Shown here in pieces: positions 26,491 through 37,290 of a stretch of 64,000 nucleotides of DNA. Location of the stretch: the NCBI RefSeq assembly GCF_023349185.1, contig NZ_JAKIKY010000012.1:62001-126000 (forward strand), read 5' to 3'. This stretch comes from Shewanella aquimarina (GTDB lineage: Bacteria > Pseudomonadota > Gammaproteobacteria > Enterobacterales > Shewanellaceae). The translations under genes and the position numbers were made by a program. The notes beneath the pieces were generated by a model that saw only the letters and a program-made list of their open reading frames with translations, had not been told where the DNA came from and searched no databases. How positions within the stretch are numbered: the first letter of the stretch is position 1; each line of letters begins with the position of its first letter.

Positions 26491-27336
26491 TTAGAAATAG
26501 TGCACATATTCCACGGCGACACGATAGAGGGTATCTTCGAAGCCCAGTAGATCCACCTCATAGTCGCGGCTGATATATTGGGTGGTGAAGTGCAGCAGGT
26601 TATTCTGATTGGCCAGCGGCATGATCACCTCCAGGGTGAGTCTGTCCATGGTGTAGAACTTGTCGGCGTCATAGCTCCACTGGCCGTCGAAGCGGCTCCA
26701 CTTGGCGCCGAGCTGCACACCTGTGTGGGCGAAGGTGTATTTGTTGCTCCATTCGAAGAAATAGCCAAATCCGGCACGGTTAAGGTCTTCCTCACCACGC
26801 CCCATCTCTTCTCGCGGCCAGTCGTCGTCTTTCTCTTCTTCGCTGTAGCCCAATCCGAGTGTCAGGCCGAGATCATAGTGGTTGACGTCGCTGAAGCGGC
26901 GATTGAGCGACAGGCCCGCGACTGCCAGCTGTTCAAACTCTTCTAGTTGCTGGCTGTTGTAATGCCCCTCGTAGCGGCCGTGAAAACTGAGCAGATAGTC
27001 TTGTTGTGCGCCCAGGGTGGCGAAGGGACGCTGGTAGTTAAAGCGCAGATCCATGGAGTTACGGAATCTGTCTTCATCGTACTTTTCGGAGTCGCGTTCA
27101 TAGTAGTAGGTTCCGCGCACCCTAAAGTAGTTGGTATCCAGCTGGTAGACATTGTTATAGCGCAGGTCGTCCCAGATAAACGACAGGCCTCCGCCGCGGG
27201 ACATAGAGCTGAACTCTGAGTCAGGGTAAGACTCCAGGCCAGCAATGAGTGACATGGCGTAGGGTGAGTTGTCTGAGTCTGCGAATGCGGAAAAGCTCAT
27301 TAGCCCAGCTAAGCCGAGTGCGAGTGTTGTCTTCAT
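26491..27336 (-). CDS. Outer-membrane beta-barrel protein, 281 aa
   Basis: ATG 27336 has AGAGG six bases upstream and gives a signal peptide MKTTLALGLAGLMSFSAFA cut before DSDN. The rest alternates polar and hydrophobic residues in strand-length runs (for example NNVYQLDTNYFRVRGTYYYE) and ends with a terminal Phe in VEYVHYF. It may belong to the MipA/OmpV group by its size and its DDLRYNNVYQL element, but this is uncertain. The stop is 35 bp from a bidirectional terminator. No regulator is linked. Confidence 0.72.
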   Translation of the reverse strand: MKTTLALGLAGLMSFSAFADSDNSPYAMSLIAGLESYPDSEFSSMSRGGGLSFIWDDLRYNNVYQLDTNYFRVRGTYYYERDSEKYDEDRFRNSMDLRFNYQRPFATLGAQQDYLLSFHGRYEGHYNSQQLEEFEQLAVAGLSLNRRFSDVNHYDLGLTLGLGYSEEEKDDDWPREEMGRGEEDLNRAGFGYFFEWSNKYTFAHTGVQLGAKWSRFDGQWSYDADKFYTMDRLTLEVIMPLANQNNLLHFTTQYISRDYEVDLLGFEDTLYRVAVEYVHYF

Positions 27337-27440
27337 GAGGCGCCTCTGTGGTTCATCATCCGTTATGATGCGGCGCACCTTAGCACAAGATGACTAATTT
27401 TTCTGCTAGCCAGATTCCAGTTTGCTCTCGTATCGCTATG

Positions 27441-29402
27441 TTAGGCGGCGCTCTCGAGAGATGCTTGTGCGTCGATGCCGAGGCTGGCTTCGATGTCGGC
27501 AACCCCTTGAGCGACCTCATCGGCGATCACCTCGCTCTGACTGGCGGCGGCCATGGCGTGTTGTTTCAGCGACTCCATCGCCTGGGACAGGCTGTCCAGG
27601 TGGCTGGTCTGCTCGCCGCTGAAGCGGACACCCTGCTTGGCGGTCTGGGTCATCTCCTCGGATTGCTGCTGTACCGTCTGGGTGACCTGCCAGAGAGTCT
27701 GCGCGCCCTGTGCCTGCTTCTGACTGGTGTTGGCGATGCCCTCGACACTTAGGGTCAGCTGCTGGTTGGCCTCTGTGAGCTGACTCAATATGGTAACCAC
27801 CTGTTGCAAGGATTCCTGGGTACGTTGGGACAGGCTGCGCACCTCGTCGGCGACCACGGCGAAGCCGCGTCCCTGCTCGCCGGCGCGGGCGGCCTCGATG
27901 GCGGCGTTGAGTGCTAGCAGGTTGGTCTGCTCGGCGATGTTGCCTATCACATCCAGTATGGTGGAGACGTCGTTGACCGAGGTGGTCAGGCTGCCCAGGG
28001 AGAGGTGGCAATGGTCAACGGCCTGCTGGGTCTCGTCTGCGGCGCTCATGAAGGCCTGCACCTCCTGCTGGCTGGCGAGCATCTGGCTATGGGTCTGCTG
28101 GGCATGTTGTTCGACTTGGCTGGAGAGTTCACTCACCTCGCGCGCGATGGCGCGTACCTGCTCGGTTTGATTCTTCGCCGTGTCGACTATGCCGAGCGTG
28201 GTCTCCGTGCCTTGGGTCAGTTCCGTGATGCGGTGTACCAGTTGTGACAGCGAGGTGGAGATCTGGCCTATCTTGACCCGTTGGGCGGCATCTTCCGCCT
28301 CGAAGCGGTCCAGTAGCTGATTGAAGTGACCGGCGATCTGCCCCGTCTCGCAGCGCCGCGCTATGGTCAGACGCTCACGGTTGTTGGACTCGCTAAGGCG
28401 CATAAACGCCTGGTTCAGATGCCTGAGGGGCTTCACGACCCTGCGTTGCTGTAACAATAGGTAGATGAGGGCGAACAGCGCCAGCACAGACACCACACCA
28501 TAGAGCAATGTCTGCAGCTGTTGCTTGAGGTGCTGGTTTTGCGCCTGCTGTGCCAGGCCTAACTTAAGCAGTTCATCTTCGATGCGGACGATGGCCGCCA
28601 TCATGGCTTCCTGGGCTGCCTGATTGGCCGTCAGCATCTGGTGGGTGTTGCTCACCTCTTTACCGTAACGCTGGCTCAGGGAGAGCAGCTCGCTGTAGTC
28701 ACTCTCGCCTATCTCTATCTGTTCGGGCTCATCGTCGCCCAGGGCGAATTCGTCGGCATCTAGGGTCTCATAAAGACCCAGTAGTGGCAGCTTGGCCAGC
28801 TGATCGTGCCAATCGGTCAACGCCTGGATCTGACTCGCCAGCAGGGACTTGAGGCGCTGATCCTTGCCGATCAGATAGTCCTGAGTCAGCTGCGAAAGCC
28901 GATACACCAAAGGCGGTAGGCTTTGGGTCAGCAGTAGGTATTGCTTGGCCAGCTTTGGGTGCTCCGGCAGGCCCTTGTCGGCATACTCGGCCAGATGCTG
29001 GTTGTAGGCGAGCATTTCGCTCTCGGCGTGGGCCAGTAGCTGGCGGGGATTGCCGGCCAGCTTGCCTGCGGCGCGGTATTGGGTATCCAAGTCTTTGATA
29101 AAGTTTGAGATAGACCCTTGTAGTCGGTTGGCTTCCTCGTGAGAGAGCTGCTCTAAGCTGGCGGCTATGGTCTCTAGCTGTTGTTTGGCGCTGCTCAACT
29201 GCTGACTGTTGCCCGTGCTCAGGTAGCTCTCCAGCTGGCGGCGTACTTCGACCAGAAACTGCTGCTGCAGGTCGGAGAGCATCTGATTCTTCTGCTCTAT
29301 CTGGGCACGTTCCTGGTTGCTCCACACGACGACGCCTGCCAGCAACGCGGCCAGCAGTAACAGGGTGGCAGAAGCCCAGAGGGAGAGGGTGGAAATTTTC
29401 AT
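27441..29402 (-). CDS. Methyl-accepting chemotaxis protein
   Basis: From ATG 29402 the protein has 653 residues; a TTG two codons earlier is possible. It has an N-terminal membrane helix (about 9-27), a long mostly helical periplasmic sensor region rich in Gln and Leu (about 30-300, helical-bimodular or 4-helix type), a second membrane helix (about 306-322), a HAMP region and the signalling hairpin with the highly conserved tip [20 protein letters not shown] and [20 protein letters not shown]. There is no C-terminal NWETF-like pentapeptide, so CheR/CheB docking must be indirect. The ligand is unknown. No che genes are nearby. Confidence 0.92.
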   Translation of the reverse strand: MKISTLSLWASATLLLLAALLAGVVVWSNQERAQIEQKNQMLSDLQQQFLVEVRRQLESYLSTGNSQQLSSAKQQLETIAASLEQLSHEEANRLQGSISNFIKDLDTQYRAAGKLAGNPRQLLAHAESEMLAYNQHLAEYADKGLPEHPKLAKQYLLLTQSLPPLVYRLSQLTQDYLIGKDQRLKSLLASQIQALTDWHDQLAKLPLLGLYETLDADEFALGDDEPEQIEIGESDYSELLSLSQRYGKEVSNTHQMLTANQAAQEAMMAAIVRIEDELLKLGLAQQAQNQHLKQQLQTLLYGVVSVLALFALIYLLLQQRRVVKPLRHLNQAFMRLSESNNRERLTIARRCETGQIAGHFNQLLDRFEAEDAAQRVKIGQISTSLSQLVHRITELTQGTETTLGIVDTAKNQTEQVRAIAREVSELSSQVEQHAQQTHSQMLASQQEVQAFMSAADETQQAVDHCHLSLGSLTTSVNDVSTILDVIGNIAEQTNLLALNAAIEAARAGEQGRGFAVVADEVRSLSQRTQESLQQVVTILSQLTEANQQLTLSVEGIANTSQKQAQGAQTLWQVTQTVQQQSEEMTQTAKQGVRFSGEQTSHLDSLSQAMESLKQHAMAAASQSEVIADEVAQGVADIEASLGIDAQASLESAA

Positions 29403-29534
29403 GATCAAGCGCCAATGACAGTTTGCGCCAGAATATGACGTATATATTGCAAATTGATGACATTCGCACTTAAGGATGAAGTCTCTATCCGGCGTAAAAC
29501 TATCGGTTGGGATTGTCGTGAAGGGGTTTGCCGT

Positions 29535-30845
29535 TTATTCCAGCGGCAGCCACACCTGGGCGCTCAGGCCACCCTCTGGGCGATTGGTCAGTATCACCTG
29601 TCCCTGATGGCGATCGACGATACGCTTGATGATGGCCAGTCCCAGGCCGGAGCCGACACTGCCGCGGGCGCTGTCGCCCTGGGTAAAGGGCTGAAATAGC
29701 TTGGGGATCTGATCGCTGGGAATACCCGGGCCGTTGTCTTCGACGCTAAAGCCGATCCGGCGGCCATTGAAGCTGGAGCTGAGCCTTACCCAGCCGTTAC
29801 CGTAACGAAAGGCGTTTTCCACCAGGTTGCTGATGACACGCTTGATTGCCACCGCCTGCATGGGGATTTCGGGACACTCGCTCAGCTCGAGCACTATCTC
29901 GCCGTCGCGGTTGGCCTCGGCCTGGGCGATGTCCTTTAGCAGCTCGTTGAGCTGAACCTGTTCGCGATTGGCCTCCTGATCCTGGCGGATATAGGCGATA
30001 AACTGGTTGATGATGGCATCCATGTCTTCGATGTCATGCACTATGCCCTCTTTGAGGTACTCATCTTCCTCGACCATCATCTCGGAGGCGAGACGGATGC
30101 GCGTCAGCGGGGTGCGCAGGTCGTGGGAGATCCCCGCCATCAGCAGGGCCCTGTCCTGTTCGAGTTGCTGCATGCTGCGGGACATCTGGTTGAAGGCGTT
30201 GGTCACCTCGATGATCTCGGTGGAGCCACTCGGCGGCAGCGGCGCGGGATAGTCGCCTCGGGAGACCGAGATAGCCGCCTTCTGCAGGCGTTTAAGCGGC
30301 TTGTTCTGCTTGCGGGCAAACCACCAACCGCCGGCGACACTCAGGGCGCCGATCACCATGAGATAGAGGGTGAGGGGCGAGAGGCCAAACTCGTTGAAGC
30401 CGGTCAGGGGCACCTTGATCCACACAGATGGCGCCTGGGGCGGGCGGATCCAGATCTCGAACTCTGTTCCTTGAGCGATGCGCACCTCGGCCTTGCCGCC
30501 CAGATGCTCCGACATCTGCGCAGACAGTAGGCTGTAGTAGGCGGCGCGATCGACGCCTTCCTCGCGGGCCTGCTTGAGGTTGTAGATCTGCATGCTGTCG
30601 TCACGCACCTTGGCATTGAGGGCATCGACCATGGAGAGGTGTTCGCGGCCGATATCGATACCGTCGACGAACAGCAGGTTGACCTGACGGGCGATCAGCT
30701 GGTTGATCTGCTGGTAGGTGGGCTGAATAAAGTAGACAGCCACCGAAAGATAGGAGACCAGCTGATTGACCAGCAGCAGGGAGCCTATCAGGAGTACGGT
30801 CTGACTGAAGGCGCTACGGGGCAGAAAGCGTTTAAACCAGCTCAT
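29535..30845 (-). CDS. envZ: Osmolarity sensor histidine kinase EnvZ
   Basis: The 436-residue kinase has membrane helices at about 15-38 and 158-176, a periplasmic domain of about 120 residues between them, HAMP, and the H-box with H241 in [19 protein letters not shown]-binding N and G boxes are [12 protein letters not shown] and [15 protein letters not shown] / [12 protein letters not shown]. It phosphorylates OmpR, encoded 27 bp upstream in the same operon, in response to osmolarity or pH. Its length and order match E. coli EnvZ (450). Confidence 0.93.
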   Translation of the reverse strand: MSWFKRFLPRSAFSQTVLLIGSLLLVNQLVSYLSVAVYFIQPTYQQINQLIARQVNLLFVDGIDIGREHLSMVDALNAKVRDDSMQIYNLKQAREEGVDRAAYYSLLSAQMSEHLGGKAEVRIAQGTEFEIWIRPPQAPSVWIKVPLTGFNEFGLSPLTLYLMVIGALSVAGGWWFARKQNKPLKRLQKAAISVSRGDYPAPLPPSGSTEIIEVTNAFNQMSRSMQQLEQDRALLMAGISHDLRTPLTRIRLASEMMVEEDEYLKEGIVHDIEDMDAIINQFIAYIRQDQEANREQVQLNELLKDIAQAEANRDGEIVLELSECPEIPMQAVAIKRVISNLVENAFRYGNGWVRLSSSFNGRRIGFSVEDNGPGIPSDQIPKLFQPFTQGDSARGSVGSGLGLAIIKRIVDRHQGQVILTNRPEGGLSAQVWLPLE

Positions 30846-30872
30846 TGTTGGGGTTGAGGACTATGGCCTGGG

Positions 30873-31598
30873 CTAACGCCGCGCGGCCCCGTCGGGTACG
30901 AACACATAACCCAGTCCCCAGACGGTTTGAATATATCTTGGGTTGGCGGCATCTTTCTCGATCAGGCGACGCAGGCGTGATACCTGCACGTCGATAGAGC
31001 GCTCCAGCGCCGAATAGTCGCGGCCACGGGCCAGATTCATCAGCTTGTCCCGTGACAAGGGCTCTCTTGGGTGACTCACGAGCACCTTAAGTACGGCAAA
31101 TTCGCCGCTGGTGAGGGAGATCGCCTCTTCGCCGTGGTACATCTCGCGGGTCGCCAGGTTGAGGGTAAACTCACCGAAGGTGATCTCCTCTTCCTGCTGG
31201 GTCGGCGCGCCGGGTACCTCTGGCGCCTGACGGCGCATGACCGCCTTGATGCGAGCCAGGAGTTCTCTGGGATTGAAAGGCTTGGGCAGGTAATCGTCGG
31301 CGCCCAGTTCCAGGCCTATGATGCGGTCCACCTCGTCCCCCTTGGCGGTCAGCATCACGATGGGAATGGTATTGCCATTTTGGCGCAGGCGACGACAGAT
31401 AGAGAGGCCATCTTCGCCCGGCAACATAAGATCCAGCACCAGCAGGTGAAAGTTTTCTCGCTCCAGTAGCCTGTCCATCTGCTCGGCATTGGCGGCGCTT
31501 CTGACCTGGTATCCCTGCTCCATCAAGTAACGCTCTAGCAGGGCTCTTAGGCGCATATCATCATCGACAACGAGAATTTTAGAGGTTTCTTGTCCCAT
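30873..31598 (-). CDS. ompR: Response regulator OmpR
   Basis: The 241-residue protein has a receiver domain with the phosphoacceptor D56 in LLVLDLMLPGEDG, T84-type LTAKG and K106-type PKPFNPRELLARI, then a winged-helix DNA-binding domain ending ALERSIDVQVSRLRRLIE and YIQTVWGLGYVFVPDG. It regulates porin and envelope genes as partner of EnvZ. It is the first gene of the pair; greB is divergent from it as in E. coli. Confidence 0.95.
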   Translation of the reverse strand: MGQETSKILVVDDDMRLRALLERYLMEQGYQVRSAANAEQMDRLLERENFHLLVLDLMLPGEDGLSICRRLRQNGNTIPIVMLTAKGDEVDRIIGLELGADDYLPKPFNPRELLARIKAVMRRQAPEVPGAPTQQEEEITFGEFTLNLATREMYHGEEAISLTSGEFAVLKVLVSHPREPLSRDKLMNLARGRDYSALERSIDVQVSRLRRLIEKDAANPRYIQTVWGLGYVFVPDGAARR

Positions 31599-32003
31599 GT
31601 TCTCTATCCCTTATTTCAGTGCGATCGACTCAAGGTTTACCGCTCAACTGGCTGAATTTCAATATTAATCTTATGTGCCTGCTTAATATAGCCGCTTTGC
31701 TATTTAAAAGCCTAGCGAGATTTCATCCTGAATTGAGGCGATAATTTATCTAGGTAGAAATGAAACACTTGTAACATGCTGATAGTCTTTGAAATTATAT
31801 GTTTTAAACTGGCTATCGGGAAATTGTAACCAAATTGAAACTGTCTAGTGCCAGCCGGCAGAGTGACTCCCAGGTTGGTGGCCTCGCCAAGGTCGAGCCA
31901 CTGGACTATTGTTTTTCAAGGGTTGCACTGGGTATTATCAGCGGAAAATCATTCGATGCGCTGGCCTGTGCCAGGCATCTTGTTGAGTCGTGACGAGAGA
32001 AAG
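31599..32003. other. 405-bp divergent region between ompR and greB
   Basis: No gene found. The left third is A+T-rich and must contain the ompR promoter. The right 150 bp is G+C-richer with small inverted elements (for example GCTGGCCTGTGCCAGGC, 31961-31977) and forms the greB leader. The greB reading frame stays open through it by chance. Confidence 0.5.
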
Positions 32004-32486
32004 ATGAAAGCCATGTTGATCACCCGTGAAGGGTGGCAAGCGCTCGACCGAGAGCTTAAGTATTTATGGAAAGAGTATCGCCCCGAGATCACCAAGAAGG
32101 TGCAGGAGGCGGCGGCCCAGGGTGACCGAAGCGAGAATGCCGACTACACCTATAACAAGCGTCTGTTGCGTCAGATAGACAGCCGGGTGCGCTACCTGGT
32201 GAAGCGGGTGGAGGATCTGCAGATCGTCGACTACTCGCCACAGCAGGAGGGCAAGGTGTTCTTCGGCGCCTGGGTGGAGCTGGAAAACGAGGAAGGCGAG
32301 ATTGTGCGTTATCGCATCGTCGGCAAGGACGAGCTGGATACTAAGCTGGGCTACATCACCATAGACTCGCCCATGGCGAGGGCGCTGATCGGCAAGCAGG
32401 TGGACGATGAAGTGGTGGTCAACACCCCCGCCGGTAAGAAGGAGTGGTACGTCAACAAGATCCAATATAAGGCGTTCGAGGACTAA
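32004..32486 (+). CDS. greB: Transcription elongation factor GreB
   Basis: ATG 32004 gives 160 residues starting MKAMLITREGWQALDRELKY. The frame stays open upstream to 31848, but those 52 residues have no similarity. The coiled coil (about 10-75) with the DRSENADYTYNKRLLRQID tip carries the acidic residues that reach RNA polymerase's active site; the C-terminal FKBP-like domain ends in WYVNKIQYKAFED. GreB rescues backtracked RNA polymerase by stimulating transcript cleavage. Confidence 0.95.
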   Translation: MKAMLITREGWQALDRELKYLWKEYRPEITKKVQEAAAQGDRSENADYTYNKRLLRQIDSRVRYLVKRVEDLQIVDYSPQQEGKVFFGAWVELENEEGEIVRYRIVGKDELDTKLGYITIDSPMARALIGKQVDDEVVVNTPAGKKEWYVNKIQYKAFED

Positions 32487-32719
32487 GCCTGCCTTCGTGA
32501 TTTCAGCCTGGGTGTAAGCCTGGGCTAACGCTTTTTATCCTATCTAATAGACTGATATTAAAGTTGATATTTAGCCGTTAATCACAATGTAACGATATCT
32601 TGTCACTCTCTGCGTCCCGCGGTGTCGGCACTGGCTCGATGGCTTGATGATCTCGATCAAGGCGCGGCGACACCTCACTCTCTAGGCTACAGACACTTTT
32701 TGACAACCGAGAAGCTAAC

Positions 32720-34513
32720 GTGTCTGTATCGATCGAATCTAATTTTGGCGTCGACTATGCCGCCCATCTCCCGCTGCTTGGCGATAGCATCGCCGAACTG
32801 CTCGTCTTCTTCGGCGTGAAACGTGTTTATGGTGTTGGTGGTGACTTTGTCGCCAACTTGATCAATACCCTGGATAAGCAGGTGGCGGTATTGCCCTCAA
32901 GCAATGAGATGCACGCAGGTTTTAGTGCCTGCGCCCAGGCCGAGCTAAACCCTCTCGGGGTCTGCATGACCACCTATACCGTGGGCAGCCTGCCTTGCAC
33001 GTCGGCGGCGGCCTTGGCGCGCACCGAAGGTTTGCCCGTGGTGTTTATCTCGGGGGCGCCTGGCGAGGCGGAGATAAACAGTCAGGCGTTGCATCACAGC
33101 GTGCATCCGCACACGGCCTGGCATACGGATCTCGATGCGGCGCTCAATGCCTTTAAGGCGCTGGGTGTGCGCGCCGAACGCCTGCAGGGCCAGCGCCATA
33201 GCGGCCAACCCAATGTGGCCGCCGAACAGTTTCTGCAGCTGCTTACCCATGCCTATGTCAATCGTCAGCCCGTGTATATCGAGGTGCCCAGGGATCTCAT
33301 CTATCAGCCGACCCAGGCGCTGAGTCTGCCGAGTTGCCCGAGTCAGCTTAGGCCTCAGGCACTTAACTTAAGCGGCGCCGAGCTGATCGCCAGCCAGATC
33401 CGCACCCAGCTGGAGCAGGCCAAGGCGCCGCTGGTGTTTCTCGGCGAGAAGCTCAGGCTCAATGAGCCGCTGCTTGAGAAGATTTTGGCCTTCTGTGAGC
33501 AAAATGGTCTGCCCTATGCCACCACCTGGTTTGGCAAGGGAATGCTGGATGAATCGAGACCGCTCTGTTTAGGCAGCTATAACGGCGTCTTCAGCCGTCT
33601 GCCTCATCAGGCCTATATCGAGTCTGAGGCCGATTATGTGCTCGAACTAGGCACTGCCATCTTCCCATCCGATACCAACAACGCCTTTAGCAGCCAGACC
33701 CATGCCATAGACAATCATGGCAATAAGACCATGCTCAAGGGGACGGCGCAGTGGGAAGCCGATATTGAGGCGGTGATAGCGCTGCTCGCCACGCAGCCGT
33801 TAACCCTTAATGCTAGCGTGAACCTGGCTGTCGAGACTGCGCAACAACTGGCTCCCGAGGCAGAGCTTGGCTATCACCATCTTTCGGCCTGCATCAACGC
33901 CGCGCAGCAGCGCGTCGAGCGTCCCTTCATCTTCCTGCCCGAGGTGGGTAATTCGCTGTTTGCCAGCTTCGAGTTGACCACCCTAGGCAGCGATATCGGC
34001 CGCAGCTATCTGGCTAATCCTTGGTATGCGGCTATGGGCACCAGCCTGCCCTATGCCAGAGCCGTGGTAGATCAGCTCGCCGAGCGCCAAAGCTCGCAGC
34101 CTGTGGTGGTGATCACCGGTGATGGCGGCTTTAACTTCCAGGCGAATGAGCTGATCAACCTGCAGAAGCAGGGAGCCAACCTGATTATCGTCTACATGCG
34201 TAACAACATCTTCCACCTGGGTAAGGCGGGTGATGCGCCCATCTACGCCTGCAACCATGAGGGGTTCGATCCTAAGCTATTGATTCAAGCCTATGGTGGC
34301 AGCGGTCACCTGTGCCGGCAAAGCGGTGAGTTTGTCGATACCCTGTGTGGCTGCATCGCCAGCGGTGGCCTGCATCTCATCGAGGTGCCAGCATCTGTTG
34401 AGGCATCGGCCCAGAGCGACACCACTCAGAAGCTCAATTGTTACATAGGTTATCGCAACGGTAACCCTGAGGCGACGCAGCGCTGGCAGGAGCTGTGCGA
34501 AAAACGCGGCTAA
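32720..34513 (+). CDS. ThDP-dependent 2-keto acid decarboxylase-like protein (PDC/IPDC family)
   Basis: The 597-residue protein starts with GTG at 32720 (GAGAAG upstream). It has the three-domain layout of ThDP decarboxylases: catalytic Glu E63 in SSNEMHAGF, D42 in GVGGDF, the HH motif of pyruvate/indolepyruvate decarboxylases at H125-H126 (SQALHHSVHPH), and the ThDP/Mg motif GDGGFN (from 467) with NN at 495-496. After NN the family normally has GYTIE with a second catalytic Glu; here the text is IFHLGK, so that Glu is missing at the expected place. The gene stands between greB and tex, which are neighbours in E. coli. Substrate unknown. Confidence 0.82.
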   Translation: MSVSIESNFGVDYAAHLPLLGDSIAELLVFFGVKRVYGVGGDFVANLINTLDKQVAVLPSSNEMHAGFSACAQAELNPLGVCMTTYTVGSLPCTSAAALARTEGLPVVFISGAPGEAEINSQALHHSVHPHTAWHTDLDAALNAFKALGVRAERLQGQRHSGQPNVAAEQFLQLLTHAYVNRQPVYIEVPRDLIYQPTQALSLPSCPSQLRPQALNLSGAELIASQIRTQLEQAKAPLVFLGEKLRLNEPLLEKILAFCEQNGLPYATTWFGKGMLDESRPLCLGSYNGVFSRLPHQAYIESEADYVLELGTAIFPSDTNNAFSSQTHAIDNHGNKTMLKGTAQWEADIEAVIALLATQPLTLNASVNLAVETAQQLAPEAELGYHHLSACINAAQQRVERPFIFLPEVGNSLFASFELTTLGSDIGRSYLANPWYAAMGTSLPYARAVVDQLAERQSSQPVVVITGDGGFNFQANELINLQKQGANLIIVYMRNNIFHLGKAGDAPIYACNHEGFDPKLLIQAYGGSGHLCRQSGEFVDTLCGCIASGGLHLIEVPASVEASAQSDTTQKLNCYIGYRNGNPEATQRWQELCEKRG

Positions 34514-34639
34514 ACTGAGAGACGTGTCGCCTAATTTACCCGCCCTTATCAGGAGTTGCGACAGATAGGGCGTACAACTTGGCCTTGGGCTGTGTTATCT
34601 TTGGCGGCACTTAACTCCTATTTGGGCACGACGTAATCT

Positions 34640-37000
34640 ATGCAAAATATTGCACAAATCATCGCTCAGGAACTTAATGTTCGTGAGCAGCAAGTGACGG
34701 CAACTATCACTCTATTGGATGACGGCGCGACGGTTCCCTTCGTGGCGCGTTATCGTAAAGAGGTCACAGGTGGTTTAGACGATACCCAACTGCGCACCCT
34801 CTATAGCCGTCTGGGCTATCTGCGCGAACTCAACGATCGCCGTCAGGTGGTCCTCTCCAGCATTCAGGCCCAGGGCAAGCTGACCGCCGAGCTGCAGGCC
34901 GCCATAGATCAGGCCGACAGCAAGACGCGCCTGGAAGATCTCTATCTGCCCTATAAGCCTAAGCGTCGTACCAAGGGGCAGATCGCCATCGAGGCCGGTA
35001 TCGAGCCCCTGGTGGATAGTTTGCTGAGTGATCGTCAGGCAGATATCGAGGCCCTGGCGAGCGAGTACCTCAATGCCGAGGCGGGGTTCGATGAGGTGAA
35101 GGCGGTGCTCGATGGTGCGCGTTTCATCCTGATGGAACGATTTGCCGAAGATGCCGAGCTGCTGCAGAAGGTGCGCCAACACCTGACCCTGAGCGCCGTG
35201 CTCGAGAGCCGTGTGGTGAAGGGCAAGGAGAAAGAGGGCGCCAAGTTCAGAGACTATTTCGAGCACAGCGAGAAGCTGATGAATGTGCCTTCGCATCGTG
35301 CCCTGGCCATGCTTCGTGGTCGCAACGAGGGCGTGTTGAGCCTGAGCATGAATGCCGACCCAGACAGCGAGGCCAAACAAGGCAGTTACTGCGAGGTGAT
35401 CATTGCCGATAACTTTAACCTCAAGCTGAGTGATTCCGCCGTGGATCAGTGGCTTAAGCTGGTGGTCACCTCTACCTGGCGAATCAAGATCGCGCTGCAG
35501 ATGGAGACAGAGTTTATCGCCAAGCTGCGCGAGCGTGCCGAGACAGAGGCGATCAACGTCTTCGCCCGCAACCTGGGCGATCTGCTGATGGCGGCGCCTG
35601 CCGGTGCCAAGGCGACGCTGGGGCTGGACCCAGGGCTGAGAACCGGCGTCAAGGTGGCCATAGTTAACAACACGGGCAAGCTGATGGCCCACACCACCAT
35701 CTTCCCCCATGCACCGCAAAACCAGTGGGACAAGTCGATCCGTACCCTGGCGAATTTAGTGAAGATGCATAAGGTGGAGCTGATCGCCATAGGCAACGGC
35801 ACCGCCTCACGGGAAACCGACAAGCTGGCGGGCGAGCTGATTGCCGAGCTGAAGAGCGAGCTGCCGACACTCACCAAGATCATGGTGAGCGAGGCGGGCG
35901 CCTCCGTCTACTCCGCCTCTGAGCTGGCGGCGGAGGAGTTTCCCGAGCTGGACGTCTCCATTCGCGGCGCCGTCTCTATCGCCCGTCGCCTGCAGGATCC
36001 GCTGGCGGAGCTGGTGAAGATCGAGCCTAAGTCTATCGGCGTGGGTCAGTATCAGCATGACGTGAGTCAGAGTCAGCTGTCACAATCCCTCGAGGCTGTG
36101 GTGGAAGACTGTGTAAACGGCGTGGGTGTGGATCTCAACATGGCCTCCATGCCGCTGCTGACTCAGGTGGCTGGCCTGAACAAGACGCTGGCGCGCAATA
36201 TCGTCGAGTATCGCGACCAAAATGGTCAGTTTACCTCGCGTAAACAGCTGCTTAAGGTGCCACGTCTCGGCCCTAAGGCGTTCGAGCAGGCCGCCGGTTT
36301 CCTGCGTATTCGTGAGGGCGACAACCCACTGGATGCCAGCGCAGTGCATCCAGAGACCTATGCCCTGGTCGAGCGAATCGCGACGGCGCAGCAGCAGGCG
36401 GTGGATGCCCTGATAGGCAACACAGATCTGCTCAAGCAGATCGATGCCAAGGCGTTCGTGACCGAGGAGTTTGGTCTGCCTACCATTGAAGATATTCTCA
36501 GTGAGCTGGATAAGCCGGGTCGTGATCCCCGCGGCGAGTTTAAGACTGCCGTGTTTAAGGAAGGGGTCGAGGAGATCAAAGATCTTAAGGTGGAGATGAT
36601 CTTAGAGGGCGTGGTGACCAATGTGACCAACTTCGGCGCCTTCGTCGATATCGGCGTGCATCAGGATGGACTGGTGCATATCTCGTCGCTCACCGACAAG
36701 TTTGTCAGCGATCCCCATACCGTGGTGAAGGCGGGCGATGTGGTCAAGGTCAAGGTGATGGAGGTGGATGCCGAGCGCAAGCGTATCAGCCTGTCCATGC
36801 GTCTGGACGAGAAGCCGGGTGAGAAGGCGTCTCATCAGGGCGCCAAGGGGTCGGCAAAGGCTGGTCAGGGCAAGGGCCATCAGGGGAAAGGTCCTCAGGG
36901 TAAGGGCCAGGCCAAGGGGCAATACAAGCAGCCCAAGGCGCCTGCCAATGCCGCCATGGGTAACGCCTTCGCCGATGCCTTCGCTAAATTAAAAAAGTAG
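34640..37000 (+). CDS. tex: RNA-binding transcriptional accessory protein Tex
   Basis: The 786-residue protein has the full Tex layout: N-terminal helical region with [17 protein letters not shown], a YqgF/RuvC-like core ([18 protein letters not shown]), helix-hairpin-helix motifs (around 500-570, [19 protein letters not shown]) and an S1 domain (about 650-720, [19 protein letters not shown]). An extra low-complexity tail of about 40 residues follows, rich in Gly, Lys and Gln ([13 protein letters not shown]). It binds nucleic acids and acts in transcription; E. coli YhgF lies beside greB. A strong terminator follows 15 bp after the stop. Confidence 0.95.
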   Translation: MQNIAQIIAQELNVREQQVTATITLLDDGATVPFVARYRKEVTGGLDDTQLRTLYSRLGYLRELNDRRQVVLSSIQAQGKLTAELQAAIDQADSKTRLEDLYLPYKPKRRTKGQIAIEAGIEPLVDSLLSDRQADIEALASEYLNAEAGFDEVKAVLDGARFILMERFAEDAELLQKVRQHLTLSAVLESRVVKGKEKEGAKFRDYFEHSEKLMNVPSHRALAMLRGRNEGVLSLSMNADPDSEAKQGSYCEVIIADNFNLKLSDSAVDQWLKLVVTSTWRIKIALQMETEFIAKLRERAETEAINVFARNLGDLLMAAPAGAKATLGLDPGLRTGVKVAIVNNTGKLMAHTTIFPHAPQNQWDKSIRTLANLVKMHKVELIAIGNGTASRETDKLAGELIAELKSELPTLTKIMVSEAGASVYSASELAAEEFPELDVSIRGAVSIARRLQDPLAELVKIEPKSIGVGQYQHDVSQSQLSQSLEAVVEDCVNGVGVDLNMASMPLLTQVAGLNKTLARNIVEYRDQNGQFTSRKQLLKVPRLGPKAFEQAAGFLRIREGDNPLDASAVHPETYALVERIATAQQQAVDALIGNTDLLKQIDAKAFVTEEFGLPTIEDILSELDKPGRDPRGEFKTAVFKEGVEEIKDLKVEMILEGVVTNVTNFGAFVDIGVHQDGLVHISSLTDKFVSDPHTVVKAGDVVKVKVMEVDAERKRISLSMRLDEKPGEKASHQGAKGSAKAGQGKGHQGKGPQGKGQAKGQYKQPKAPANAAMGNAFADAFAKLKK

Positions 37001-37014
37001 CGTAAAAGTAAAGA

Positions 37015-37052
37015 GAAAAAGCCAATTCCTCCCGGGGGAATTGGCTTTTTTT
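37015..37052 (+). terminator. Terminator after tex
   Basis: AAAAAGCCAATTCC pairs with GGAATTGGCTTTTTTT around a GC-rich loop, a strong classical terminator. Confidence 0.92.
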
Positions 37053-37290
37053 GTATCCATTTTTCATCTGCCGTCAGCTGTGGGGCCCAGTCTGTCGACA
37101 AAATTTTCACCCTGAGAGTGCTCTACTCCACGATGGCTAGGCTCGTCTCTTTTTTGTTGATCGTGAAGCGCGCTGAAACAAATATAGAACTAAAGTGTTA
37201 CTTTTGTGTCAAACTACCGCGCGATGTAGGCAAGGTAACAAGTGCTTCGCGAGAAAGCATAAGACTAGATTGAAAATATGTGGAAAATTT

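Noticed and set aside
31848..32003. N-terminal extension of GreB
   Set aside because: The frame stays open by chance; GreB homology and the ribosome-binding site begin at 32004.
32650..32668. FNR box upstream of the decarboxylase-like gene
   Set aside because: TTGAT and ATCAA are present but separated by 7 instead of 4 bases.
34775..35719. 314-residue minus-strand frame inside tex
   Set aside because: Shadow of the tex coding sequence; His/Gln/Leu-rich composition typical of antisense frames in G+C-rich genes.
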